A DNA stretch of 64,000 bases, from positions 248,322-312,321 of the forward strand of contig NZ_LMQS01000005.1 in NCBI RefSeq assembly GCF_001424665.1, written 5' to 3'. How positions within the stretch are numbered: position 1 is the first letter of the stretch; each line of letters opens with the position of its first letter. Made by a program: the position numbers and the translations under genes. This document shows, in pieces, positions 55,309 through 63,920 of the stretch. The notes under the pieces are model-generated. The model ran no database searches. It was not told where the DNA came from and saw only the letters and a program-made list of their open reading frames with translations. This DNA comes from Methylophilus sp. Leaf416. Lineage in GTDB: Bacteria > Pseudomonadota > Gammaproteobacteria > Burkholderiales > Methylophilaceae.

Positions 55309-58300
55309 ATGCTTAGTGGGGTGGTACCGGGGAATTCGCAACGTAAAGAGCTTTGGGCTTTAGAATCCATCATTATTTATGGGTTTATCAGCTTTTTTGC
55401 GCTGTTAGTGATTCTGGGTATTACCAGCATCATTTATTTGCAGCGCTTTTCTGAGAACAATCGCTGGGTCACCCATACCAATGAAGTCATCTCAAAACTG
55501 GATAGAGGTTTAGGGCTATTCAATCAACTTGAAGTCTCTCAACGCGGTTTTTTATTGACCGGTGATGAGAGTGCTATTAATCGACGTGACATTGCGCTGG
55601 CCGAGTTGCAAAAAGATATTACTGAACTTGCGGTGCTTACCAAAGATAATAGCTTCCAGCAAAAACAAATTACCCAACTTAGAAAGCTTATCGATAGGCG
55701 CCTGATTTACTTTAATCAGGTTGCAGATTTTGCCCGCACAGCATCAGTAGACAAATTAAAGGAATTCCTGCGTAAAGATTCTATTCGCAGGGAAGATATG
55801 CTCGAGATTCGAGGTGTATTCAGTGCCATGTCACTTGAAGAGCAGAACCTGCTGGATGATCGTACCAGGTTAGAGCAGGATCACGCTAAAGACTTGCTGG
55901 TGCTGTTTACTGTCATGTCTGTGGCCATTCTGATTTTCTTCCCTTTACTCATCTGGCGGATTCAACGCGATCTTAACATCCGCAAACTCGCGTCTGCTGA
56001 ACAAAAACGGCTCACGGATATTCTGGATGCTTCCCCTGACCTCATTGCAAACGCTAACCTTCAAGGCGATTATTTTTACCTTAACCGGGGAGGGCGCAAA
56101 CTACTGGGGATAGGTGAAAATGAAGATATCGCCTCACAAGCCATCTCGCGCATGCGCCCTGCATGGGCGATTGATCTGATTCATAACAAAGCCATTCCTG
56201 CAGCACTCAACACGGGAGTGTGGAGCGGCGAAACCGCTTTTATCAGCCGGGGAGGGGTGGATATCCCGGTATCCCAGGTAGTGGTGGCACATAAAAATGC
56301 GGATGGCATCCCTACGCATTTATCCACCGTTGCGCGCAATGTGAGCGAGTTCAAGCAAATTGAATTTGACCTTAAACATGCGGCCATCTATGACCAGACG
56401 CATACCGAAATATTAAGGCTGTTCAATGCCAATTACGATCGTCCGAACATCCTGCAAAGCATGTTGGAGACGCTGGCCAGAAACCATGCATTTCCGGTAT
56501 CTGCAATTTATGGCTACGATGAATGGGCTGGATTATATCGTCTGGAAAGCACGCATGCTGCGCCGACGGATATCCTTACTGAATTTAAACTTGGCCACGG
56601 AATAATAGGGGAGGCGATTCAAAATAATCAGACACTCATATTGCGTGATGTCGACCAGTTTCCGTCCCTCAGCCTGGAAACAGGCTTACTTTCCATCAAG
56701 CCGGCAGGTATCATCATTTGCCCGGTTACCTATCAGGATAAATGTCTCGCCGTGCTGGTGCTGGCCGCCAGCCAACCGATTTCAGACCGTGATCAGACCT
56801 TTATTGAACGGCTTTCTGCGCAATTGGGCGTAGCCCTGCATAACATTGAACAGTATGGTGACCTCAAGCTGCTGGCCGAGCAATTGCATTTACGCAGTGA
56901 AGAAATCAGCTCAAAAAACGAACAGCTATTGGAAGCAGATAAGATGAAATCTGAATTCCTGGCCACAATGTCTCATGAACTGCGCACACCGCTGAATGCC
57001 ATTATTGGATTCTCGGAAATACTTCGCGATGGCTTGATTGGCGACCTCGCAGACAAGCAGAAAGTTTACGTCAATGATATTTTTGAAAGCGGGCAACACC
57101 TGCTTTCATTGATCAATGATGTGCTTGATCTATCAAAGATTGAAGCCGGTCGTATGGAGCTTGAAGGTGAAGTCATTGACGTTCAGAGTTTGCTGCAAAA
57201 CAGCCTTTCTATCATTAAAGAAAAAGCATCTACCCAACGTATTAAATTACAGGCCGATTTATCAGATGCATTAGGCAATGCCTGGCTGGATGCCCGTAAA
57301 GTTAAACAGATCGTTTATAACCTGCTCTCCAACGCAGTTAAATTTACACCTGAAGGCGGACAGATCACTTTACAGGCCAGCCTGGTTTCGCGTGAATACG
57401 TGCTTGAACAGACTAGAGATATACCGAAGAGCCATTATTCACCGATCGGTAATGCTGAACAGTTTATTCAGATCGCGATTACCGATACCGGAATAGGGAT
57501 TGAAGCACAAGATATTACCCGCCTTTTCCAACCTTTCGTGCAAGTTGAAAGCACGCTTTCAAGGCGCTTTGAAGGCACCGGCCTGGGCTTGGCACTGGTA
57601 AGAAAACTTGCGGAATTGCATAGCGGTGCGGTGGCTGTGACCAGCACACCGGGTGAGGGCAGTACATTTACGGTATGGCTGCAATACAAAACCAACCTGG
57701 TAGACGCAGCGTTGGCAACCACACAAACCGGCGAAAGTATCCGGCAATTGGTTCTGTCGGATTCCCCACATGTATTGGTGCTGGAAGATGATGACCGGGC
57801 CGCGGATTTAATCAGGTTACAGCTTGAATCAGATAACTGTCGTGTGACGCGTGCGACTACGGCCGAAGTAGCCCTGGCTCTCTTGGCTGACAATAGCCCT
57901 CCTGATTTAATTACGCTGGATATTCTTCTTCCCGGCATGGATGGCTGGGAATTCCTGACTACCTTAAAAGCCAACCCCAAGCTTGCGCATATCCCGGTAG
58001 TGATTCTTTCGATTGTGGCTGATAGTAATCGTGGCCTGTCTTTAGGTGCCGCCCAGGTATTACAAAAACCTGTATGTGCGGATGATTTGCAAACGGCATT
58101 AAGCAAGCTTGGCTTTACCAAACCCGAGCACAATCAGCCAGGCGCAAAAATTTTAGTGGTGGATGACGACCCTAAAGCAGTAGAAATCATCTCATCTCAT
58201 CTTGAGCATACAAAGCACACTGTGCTACGCGCTTATGGCGGCAATGAAGCTACCCATATCGCCAAATTACAACAGCCTGACTTGATCGTACTAGATTTAA

Positions 58301-58539
58301 TGATGCCGGAAATCAATGGCTTTGAAGTAGTTGAAAACCTTAAACTGGATCCGCGCACAGCCAAGATCCCAATCATTATTGTGACGTCCAAATTCCTGTC
58401 GCCGCAAGAACAGCAAACGCTTAAAGGGCACGTGTTGGCGGTACTTGAGAAATCTGAATTTAATCATGGCAACTTCCTCAGTGAAGTGCACCGTGCACTG
58501 GCCGGCAATAAAAAACACTCCTCAGGATCTAAAGCATAG
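55309..58539 (+). CDS. Hybrid sensor histidine kinase (CHASE3-PAS-GAF-HisKA-HATPase-REC-REC)
   Basis: 1076 aa. Membrane helix ~22-44, CHASE3-type periplasmic sensor (LFNQLEVSQRGFLLTGDES), second helix ~196-215, PAS ~235-350, GAF ~375-520. HisKA carries phospho-acceptor His556 in MSHELRTPLNAIIGFSEIL; ATPase has NLLSNAVKFTPEGG, ITDTGIGI and GTGLGLALVRKLAELHSG. Two C-terminal receivers have Asp871 (TLDILLPGMDGW) and Asp996 (VLDLMMPEINGF), with lysines in LQKPV and LEKSEF. It likely passes phosphate to the next two gene products; the stop is 8 bases before the single-receiver gene start. Signal not known. Confidence 0.93.
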   Translation: MLSGVVPGNSQRKELWALESIIIYGFISFFALLVILGITSIIYLQRFSENNRWVTHTNEVISKLDRGLGLFNQLEVSQRGFLLTGDESAINRRDIALAELQKDITELAVLTKDNSFQQKQITQLRKLIDRRLIYFNQVADFARTASVDKLKEFLRKDSIRREDMLEIRGVFSAMSLEEQNLLDDRTRLEQDHAKDLLVLFTVMSVAILIFFPLLIWRIQRDLNIRKLASAEQKRLTDILDASPDLIANANLQGDYFYLNRGGRKLLGIGENEDIASQAISRMRPAWAIDLIHNKAIPAALNTGVWSGETAFISRGGVDIPVSQVVVAHKNADGIPTHLSTVARNVSEFKQIEFDLKHAAIYDQTHTEILRLFNANYDRPNILQSMLETLARNHAFPVSAIYGYDEWAGLYRLESTHAAPTDILTEFKLGHGIIGEAIQNNQTLILRDVDQFPSLSLETGLLSIKPAGIIICPVTYQDKCLAVLVLAASQPISDRDQTFIERLSAQLGVALHNIEQYGDLKLLAEQLHLRSEEISSKNEQLLEADKMKSEFLATMSHELRTPLNAIIGFSEILRDGLIGDLADKQKVYVNDIFESGQHLLSLINDVLDLSKIEAGRMELEGEVIDVQSLLQNSLSIIKEKASTQRIKLQADLSDALGNAWLDARKVKQIVYNLLSNAVKFTPEGGQITLQASLVSREYVLEQTRDIPKSHYSPIGNAEQFIQIAITDTGIGIEAQDITRLFQPFVQVESTLSRRFEGTGLGLALVRKLAELHSGAVAVTSTPGEGSTFTVWLQYKTNLVDAALATTQTGESIRQLVLSDSPHVLVLEDDDRAADLIRLQLESDNCRVTRATTAEVALALLADNSPPDLITLDILLPGMDGWEFLTTLKANPKLAHIPVVILSIVADSNRGLSLGAAQVLQKPVCADDLQTALSKLGFTKPEHNQPGAKILVVDDDPKAVEIISSHLEHTKHTVLRAYGGNEATHIAKLQQPDLIVLDLMMPEINGFEVVENLKLDPRTAKIPIIIVTSKFLSPQEQQTLKGHVLAVLEKSEFNHGNFLSEVHRALAGNKKHSSGSKA

Positions 58540-58547
58540 AGGTGAAT

Positions 58548-58907
58548 ATGGCAAAAATCCTGATTGTTGAAGATAACCCAACCAATATGAAACTCGCACA
58601 ACTGCTGTTAGAAACCTCCGGGCACGAAGTACTGCAAGCGGTAAACGCCGTTGATGGCTTGGATATTGCGCGCAAGCAGTTACCGGAAGTTATCCTGATG
58701 GATATTCAGTTGCCAGGCATGGATGGCCTCACTGCAGCGCGTTTACTAAAGGAAGATAGTAAAACCAGCAAGATTAAAATTATTGCGCTGACTGCATTTG
58801 CCATGAAAGGCGATGAAGAAAAAATGCGTCACGCAGGCTGTGATGGGTATATTGCCAAACCGATCCGTTATAAAGAATTTCTGGAAACAGTCGATGCGGT
58901 ACTTTAA
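58548..58907 (+). CDS. Single-domain response regulator
   Basis: 119 aa from ATG 58548 with AGAGG five bases upstream; GTG 58542 is in frame but too near the ribosome-binding site. Receiver domain only: ILIVEDNPTNMKLAQLLLE (~4), phospho-acceptor Asp52 in LMDIQLPGMDG, Thr in ALTAFAMKGDEE (~80) and Lys in YIAKPIRYKEF (~101). DivK-like. No output domain, so it relays phosphate or binds partners. Probably phosphorylated by the adjacent hybrid kinase. Confidence 0.92.
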   Translation: MAKILIVEDNPTNMKLAQLLLETSGHEVLQAVNAVDGLDIARKQLPEVILMDIQLPGMDGLTAARLLKEDSKTSKIKIIALTAFAMKGDEEKMRHAGCDGYIAKPIRYKEFLETVDAVL

Positions 58908-59014
58908 AAAAACTCCAGCAAAGTTTAAAGCTAATCCAGCCATTTTTCAGGCGTGCTTAAGCTACCTTATGGCAAATTCCTACATTGAAATTAGCTTGCG
59001 GGGAGATAAATAAC

Positions 59015-60091
59015 ATGGATATGAAAGTCACGCGCAAGACCATTCTCATAGCAGATGATGAGGAAAAAAACCGCACATACCTTGATGCCATATTGACCTC
59101 TGAGGGCTATGCCACCTTGCATGCACATGACGGGAAAATGGCATTCGAGCTCATCAAAGAGCATCAGCCGGATCTGATTCTATTGGATGCAATGATGCCG
59201 GTGCTGAATGGGTTTGAGTTAGCCGAGAAGTTGAAAAGTAATGAAGCAACAAAAGTGATCCCTATCATCATGATCACAGCGCTGGTTGACCGAAACTCCA
59301 GAATGCGCGCTTTACAATGTGGGGTAGAGGAGTTTGTGACCAAACCGGTAGACCGTGCCGAGCTGTGGATTCGGGTTAGAAACCTGTTACGTCTGAAGGA
59401 ATACAACGACTTTTTAACTAATTACAGCCGTACACTTGAGGTACAAGTTGAAGAGCGTACAGAACAACTGTTAACCAGTTATTTTGATTCCATGTTCAGC
59501 ATACTGCGGGCGGCAGAATTCCGTGATAAAGAAACTGGCGATCACATCCACCGTATTGCTTTTTTCTGTAAAGAGCTGGCCGCAAATATTGGCATGGGTT
59601 CCGAATTTTGTGACACCATTTACCATGCCAGCCCTCTGCATGATGTTGGCAAAATTGGGATCCCCGATCGTATTTTGCTTAAACCTGGCCCACATACGCC
59701 TGATGAATGGGAAATCATGAAAACCCATGCAGCATTAGGGTACAGTATTCTTGGCAACGGAAACAGTACATCACCGTTTACCATGATGGGCGCTGAAATT
59801 GCCCTTAACCATCATGAGCGCTGGAATGGGACTGGTTACCCAAATGGGATAAAAGGTGAAGCTATTCCTTTAGCTGCACGGATCATGGTGATTAGTGATG
59901 TATATGATGCATTACGCAGCAAGCGCCCTTACAAGCCTGCGTATACACATGAGCATGCATTACAAATCATGCTAAAAGGTGACGGTCGTACACGTCCAGA
60001 ACATTTTGACCCAATGTTACTCAACGCATTCGAAAAGCTCGCTGAGCGCTTCAGGGAAATATTCGAAGAGCACGAGGATTTGCCTGAATAG
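59015..60091 (+). CDS. Response regulator with HD-GYP domain (cyclic-di-GMP phosphodiesterase)
   Basis: 358 aa from ATG 59015 with GGGGAG nine bases upstream; an in-frame TTG at 58985 is unlikely. Receiver ~8-125 (ILIADDEEKNRTYLD, Asp58 in LLDAMMPVLNGF), a short coiled linker (TLEVQVEERTEQLLTSYF), then HD-GYP. His209-Asp210 in PLHDVGKIGIPD, HHERWNGTGYP with Gly274-Tyr275-Pro276, and SDVYDALRSKRPYK are all present. The catalytic set is intact, so it should degrade cyclic-di-GMP when phosphorylated. Links this signalling set to biofilm/exopolysaccharide control. Confidence 0.93.
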   Translation: MDMKVTRKTILIADDEEKNRTYLDAILTSEGYATLHAHDGKMAFELIKEHQPDLILLDAMMPVLNGFELAEKLKSNEATKVIPIIMITALVDRNSRMRALQCGVEEFVTKPVDRAELWIRVRNLLRLKEYNDFLTNYSRTLEVQVEERTEQLLTSYFDSMFSILRAAEFRDKETGDHIHRIAFFCKELAANIGMGSEFCDTIYHASPLHDVGKIGIPDRILLKPGPHTPDEWEIMKTHAALGYSILGNGNSTSPFTMMGAEIALNHHERWNGTGYPNGIKGEAIPLAARIMVISDVYDALRSKRPYKPAYTHEHALQIMLKGDGRTRPEHFDPMLLNAFEKLAERFREIFEEHEDLPE

Positions 60092-60153
60092 TTTCTTTGC
60101 TGCTATCGAATTTTAAATGTGTTTATCCAAGATAAATTCGAATAGGGTGCTGA

Positions 60154-60555
60154 TTAGTATTTACGGTTTTTCCTGGTTTGCATCACCAAGGTCGTTGCGC
60201 GTTCGCTATTAATAAAAACCTCGCAGCTTAATTCCGCCGTTTCTAAACCGGTAGGTCTCGAATTGCAGCTGCTCGAAACACGTTTATCCTGGTAACTTAT
60301 CCCTGGTAATTCGCCAAAACCATAGCGATCCAATTTACCTTGAACATGCAACACATTATCAAAGTAAATGTATACGGTGCTCGTCACACTTCTACCAAGA
60401 ATTCCGCTTTTCAACTCCTGATCAACCTTGCCGGTTATTTGTACCGGTTTAGTCAAGGCGTTGGAACGATCCAATTGGTGTGCAGTGATATGACTATGCT
60501 GCGCAGTACAGCTGACAATGAATACAGAAGCAACACAAAGATAAATGTTTTTCAT
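60154..60555 (-). CDS. Small hypothetical lipoprotein
   Basis: 133 aa. Signal peptide IYLCVASVFIVSC with lipobox cysteine at ~16, followed by a short polar linker. The rest is beta-rich (VTSTVYIYFDNVLHVQGKLD) with CNSRP and LSCEVFIN cysteines that may pair. No family recognised. It stands alone on the minus strand between the phosphodiesterase and the CheX-like gene, and is well separated from both. Confidence 0.65.
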   Translation of the reverse strand: MKNIYLCVASVFIVSCTAQHSHITAHQLDRSNALTKPVQITGKVDQELKSGILGRSVTSTVYIYFDNVLHVQGKLDRYGFGELPGISYQDKRVSSSCNSRPTGLETAELSCEVFINSERATTLVMQTRKNRKY

Positions 60556-60786
60556 CCTTGGTACCTTTTAACAGAGGAGTTTAGATAATAACTTAAATCC
60601 AACAGCAGTAATATGGCTCCAAGTACTATTTAACATAATATACATTATGCGAATAATAATATTTAAATATCAACGCAAAGAGCATTGATAATAATACAAA
60701 TAATTAATGGGGTTTTCCTGCACTCATTCAACATTTATTATCGCATTAACCCTGTAGCATCTTAACTCTACATTGGGAGATACCAA
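60556..60786. promoter_or_regulatory. Divergent region upstream of small lipoprotein and CheX-like operon
   Basis: 231 bp, very AT-rich around 60640-60710. It must carry promoters for both flanking transcripts. A GGGAGA ribosome-binding site (60776-60781) precedes the CheX-like ATG. I could not assign promoter boxes. Confidence 0.4.
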
Positions 60787-61284
60787 ATGCAGTTGTTATC
60801 GACAACAGACATGGTGAAAAGAATTTCTGAGTCATGGTCATTTGTGAGCGGCACCTCTTTCGCATTTAAGGAGAGCGATCACCGTTCGACGATTGATGAT
60901 CATGAAAGCCTGATGGCAGTGATTTTGCCTATGTATATTGATAGCTTGCCACAGCGTGAATCAATCGCAATTGGTTTGATATTGGATGACGCAGAAGCAG
61001 TCAAGGTGGCCTCGCATATGTTTGGCCTTACCCCTGAAACGCTATCAGCGGCAGATATACAGGATGCAAAAAAAGAGACCTGTAACATCCTCGGCGGTAA
61101 CCTCGTTGTGGGTGAAAATAGCAAATTAGGACTCCCCAGAGAAATTCCGCTGGCTGAGTTTCTTGAGTTGCAAAAAAATGCGACATTCAGCATGCTGTTT
61201 GTCAGCGATAAACCGAATGAGGACCTGGTTAATCTGGTGATCTTCAACGTAAATAATGAATCTTCCGGGGAATTTTTATCATGA
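60787..61284 (+). CDS. CheX-like phosphatase domain protein
   Basis: 165 aa. The helix DAKKETCNILGGNLVVG (93-109) carries the D-x3-E-x2-N-x2-G signature of CheC/CheX/FliY phosphatases, with Glu97 and Asn100 as the catalytic pair. The remainder has the beta-alpha pattern of that fold (LMAVILPMYI, SIAIGLILDD, FSMLFVSDKPNEDLVNLVIF). It should remove phosphate from a receiver, probably that of the next gene, with which it overlaps by four bases (ATGA). No chemotaxis genes are near. Only one E/N signature is visible, as in CheX. Confidence 0.75.
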   Translation: MQLLSTTDMVKRISESWSFVSGTSFAFKESDHRSTIDDHESLMAVILPMYIDSLPQRESIAIGLILDDAEAVKVASHMFGLTPETLSAADIQDAKKETCNILGGNLVVGENSKLGLPREIPLAEFLELQKNATFSMLFVSDKPNEDLVNLVIFNVNNESSGEFLS

Positions 61285-62168
61285 GTACAGTGGCGAAATT
61301 TTTGATTGTCGATGACAGTCGAGCTATTCAAAGTATTATTAAAAGAGTCATTGAATCTTGTAATTATCCAAACCTGGAAATTCGAAGTGCGAGCGACGCA
61401 GAAGCTGCAATGGAAATTCTGGAAAAATATACACCGGATTTAATCATCACTGACTGGCATATGCCTAAAATCAGTGGCCTGGAATTTTGTCAGCATGTAT
61501 GCCAAACCTATAACAATCGTATTCCAATCGGCTTTATTACGACCGAATCCAACATGGATAAAATCGAATCGGCTTATAAAAGCGGTGCTAAATTTGTGAT
61601 TAACAAACCATTCCAAGATGCTGATTTAAAAACATATTTAACGAAATTTGTACCCTTTTCTTCTAATGAACAATCATCGGGTAAAGCCAGTGAAGAGCTT
61701 GCAAACGTAATGACTGTGCTCTCCAGCATGTTTAAAGGACAAGCATTCACACTGGAGCCCTGCCCTGAATTAAAGCTTGCAGATTACAGCGAGAATAATT
61801 TAATTGGCTTGTTTGGAGAAAATGGAAAAACGCCGCCAGTGAATGCCCTTGCTATTATGGAAATGAGTGCAGTAGGCATATTGTGGGCACTGAATAATGA
61901 CCAGCCTGCCATGGTGCAATCGTTTATCAAAAATGGTACTGCTTCAAATGATCAACTGGACGAGGCACGTAAATTTATGGATGAGTTTGGTGCAGGCATG
62001 TCACTTAGCAATAAAAATGGCCCACTTAAACTTGCACGCTCCAGCATCGTCAGCAGACAGTTTCCACGCCTGGAAATGTCGTTAAAAACCAATGAAGGCC
62101 GTGCTGACTATAAATTAAATGTACCTGGTATCGGTGCAGGTTATATCACTTACATCAAATTGATTTAG
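61281..62168 (+). CDS. Response regulator with uncharacterised C-terminal domain
   Basis: 295 aa. Receiver ~1-125: FLIVDDSRAIQSIIKRVIES (~7), Asp58 in IITDWHMPKISGLEF, Thr in GFITTESNMDK (~93) and Lys in VINKPFQDAD (~113), all typical of CheY-like domains. Residues ~135-295 form a second domain I cannot name: SEELANVMTVLSSMFKGQAF and LDEARKFMDEFGAGMSL suggest a CheX-like or FliM-like fold, but the catalytic E/N pair is absent. Translationally coupled to the upstream CheX-like gene, so the two are likely a phospho-switch pair. Confidence 0.8.
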   Translation: MSTVAKFLIVDDSRAIQSIIKRVIESCNYPNLEIRSASDAEAAMEILEKYTPDLIITDWHMPKISGLEFCQHVCQTYNNRIPIGFITTESNMDKIESAYKSGAKFVINKPFQDADLKTYLTKFVPFSSNEQSSGKASEELANVMTVLSSMFKGQAFTLEPCPELKLADYSENNLIGLFGENGKTPPVNALAIMEMSAVGILWALNNDQPAMVQSFIKNGTASNDQLDEARKFMDEFGAGMSLSNKNGPLKLARSSIVSRQFPRLEMSLKTNEGRADYKLNVPGIGAGYITYIKLI

Positions 62169-62194
62169 GTATCAAATTGATCTAGGAGTATTTT

Positions 62195-62962
62195 ATGGCT
62201 TATACCTTTAATGAAATTTTTGGCAGCGTTGCACTGTTAATAAGTTGCGGCGCAGCTGTTTTGCTCGTTAAGTTGCTATTAAGCAATACCGTGCAACAAG
62301 AAAAATTTTTCAATTCACTGGGAAGGTGTAATGCCGAATTGCAAAATTCATCAAAGAATCTTGAAACGCTGTGCGCGATACTGGATAGACGTTTCTCCAA
62401 TATGGAAGAGAATTCCAAACAGCCAGATCCATTATTAATCAATACCTTGCAGAGATTTGATAAAGTATCAAAAGAAATACATGAACGCTTGGATGAAATG
62501 TTTATCACTAGCTCCTTAAGTAGTAATGATAAACAGGCCAGTGATATGCCCAGTGAAGCTGTGGTCAATGAAATAAGCAAATTGCAAAGCAGCATGGCAG
62601 AAATCGCCAACCAGCTACGCAAAAGTAACTATCTCTCCATGGATGAAAACGCTGAGCTTGCTGCCATGCGTAAACGGATTGAGAGCTATCAATCCATGGT
62701 CATGAAGGCGCGTTCAGAAGCTAAAGACTCGGAAACCATTATGTCTGAACTCAGGTTAGAGATAAAACAGCTACAAACTGCCAAAAAAACCAATCCGACG
62801 GCCGAAACCAGTGCTGAAAATCAGCGTTTGCAAGAGCAATTGGAAGACGCAGAGCGCGAGAAAAAAGCGCTAGAAGACAAAATCAAAGCACTCGACAATG
62901 AAATGCAACGCAACAATATTGAAAAGAAATTTATCGAAGACCGGTTTATCGAACTTTCATGA
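62195..62962 (+). CDS. Membrane-anchored coiled-coil protein
   Basis: 255 aa. One N-terminal helix (SVALLISCGAAVLLVKLLLS, ~11-30) then a long cytoplasmic coiled coil (~40-250) rich in Glu/Gln/Lys heptads, for example LQEQLEDAEREKKALEDKIK (~210). No enzymatic motif. Third gene of the CheX-receiver operon, 26 bp after the receiver gene, so it may be its membrane scaffold or output. I recognise no family; similarity to chemoreceptor-like or RmuC-like coiled coils would be low-complexity only. Confidence 0.7.
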   Translation: MAYTFNEIFGSVALLISCGAAVLLVKLLLSNTVQQEKFFNSLGRCNAELQNSSKNLETLCAILDRRFSNMEENSKQPDPLLINTLQRFDKVSKEIHERLDEMFITSSLSSNDKQASDMPSEAVVNEISKLQSSMAEIANQLRKSNYLSMDENAELAAMRKRIESYQSMVMKARSEAKDSETIMSELRLEIKQLQTAKKTNPTAETSAENQRLQEQLEDAEREKKALEDKIKALDNEMQRNNIEKKFIEDRFIELS

Positions 62963-62972
62963 TTGTTTTCCT

Positions 62973-63000
62973 CAGGCCACCGAAGGTGGCCTGGTTTTAT
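62973..63000. terminator. Rho-independent terminator between convergent genes
   Basis: Perfect 9-bp stem CAGGCCACC (62973-62981) and GGTGGCCTG (62985-62993) with a GAA loop, then GTTTTATTT. It ends the CheX-receiver-coiled-coil transcript; upstream TTTTCC on the other strand gives only a weak tract, so reverse termination is less certain. Confidence 0.9.
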
Positions 63001-63920
63001 TTGATCAAAGGCTTTTTTTTCTCAATCTGTTTTAGCTTGTTTGAAGCTACCAACTGCTGTCGTTGTGATTCTTTTAACTGCCCTTTTATCATGCCAACAT
63101 TTTCACGCAACTCATTCACCAGTTTCTGATTTTTGGCGGCCTGGCTTTTGGTGACTGCATGCTCTTTCAGGAGTGCCTTCTTTAATTCGCTGATTTCAGA
63201 TTCCAGCTTATAGGCCCGCTGGCGTTCTCGATCAACTTCTATAAATGACCTTGCTTCCAGCTTTCTGAATTTGTCTTCTGATAATTTCAAGGCTGCATGC
63301 AGCTTATTAAATTCTGCTGAAAATTCATTATTGACGCTTTTTAGCGAGCCCTCCAACGCAGATTTTTCATTTTGCAACGTTTTTACAGCTTCTTTCTGAG
63401 TGGCCGACACCTGATGGTCAATCAGGAATCTTTTTTCACTTTCCTGCAACTGCTTTCTGAGCATGGTTAATTCTGAATGCTGTTCAGCGCTCAGGCTCTC
63501 CATTTTTTTAAGCTGGGCTTTCAGGTTTTCCAACTCAAGCTTGTTGTTGCTTTCCAGGTTATAAATAACAGAATGTTTTTCCTTCACGTTCTGCTTGGCG
63601 ACTTCAAGCGCGGATTTCCATAAAGTACTCAGCGCTTCGCCAGCAAATTCACGCAAAGTATCTGGCAACCCCGAATACTCAACATCCACCCTGTTTTTAA
63701 GCCTGAGTTCGTTCCAAAAATTATTCACCGTTTGAACCGGCGTTGACATCGTCCCTTTGCGCACAAGCTGATACAGCTTATTGGCAGTGGGTTGAATCCC
63801 ATAGCGAAAGAACATCAAGCGACATACTTCACGGTATAAATCTTTTACTTGTGGAAACTGGCTGCGAAGCACTTCAACATCCTGGACAAGCTTGGCTTCA
63901 TTGATATGTACAGAGGTCAT
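62997..63920 (-). CDS. KfrA-type N-terminal DNA-binding protein with long coiled coil
   Basis: 307 aa. N-terminal ~110 residues match the KfrA_N pattern: VCRLMFFRYGIQPTANKLYQ (~32) followed by VQTVNNFWNELR (~62) and FAGEALSTLWKSALEVAKQN (~92). The rest (~115-300) is a continuous coiled coil. KfrA proteins are transcription regulators or nucleoid-like proteins best known from plasmids, but chromosomal copies exist. No replication or partition gene is seen in the window, so a plasmid origin is not supported. The 80 bp upstream (63921-64000) shows no second gene. Confidence 0.75.
   Translation of the reverse strand: MTSVHINEAKLVQDVEVLRSQFPQVKDLYREVCRLMFFRYGIQPTANKLYQLVRKGTMSTPVQTVNNFWNELRLKNRVDVEYSGLPDTLREFAGEALSTLWKSALEVAKQNVKEKHSVIYNLESNNKLELENLKAQLKKMESLSAEQHSELTMLRKQLQESEKRFLIDHQVSATQKEAVKTLQNEKSALEGSLKSVNNEFSAEFNKLHAALKLSEDKFRKLEARSFIEVDRERQRAYKLESEISELKKALLKEHAVTKSQAAKNQKLVNELRENVGMIKGQLKESQRQQLVASNKLKQIEKKKPLIK

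Noticed and set aside
57468-58133. Long antisense open frame inside the hybrid histidine kinase
   Set aside because: It lies wholly opposite well-supported ATPase and receiver domains, has no recognisable product, and its length follows from the codon use of the sense gene.
52984-60750. Near-identical TTTATTATCGCA stretches at about 52986 and 60729
   Set aside because: One copy lies inside the coding sequence of the CFA-like gene, the match is short and AT-rich, and there is no repeat structure around it. Chance is enough.
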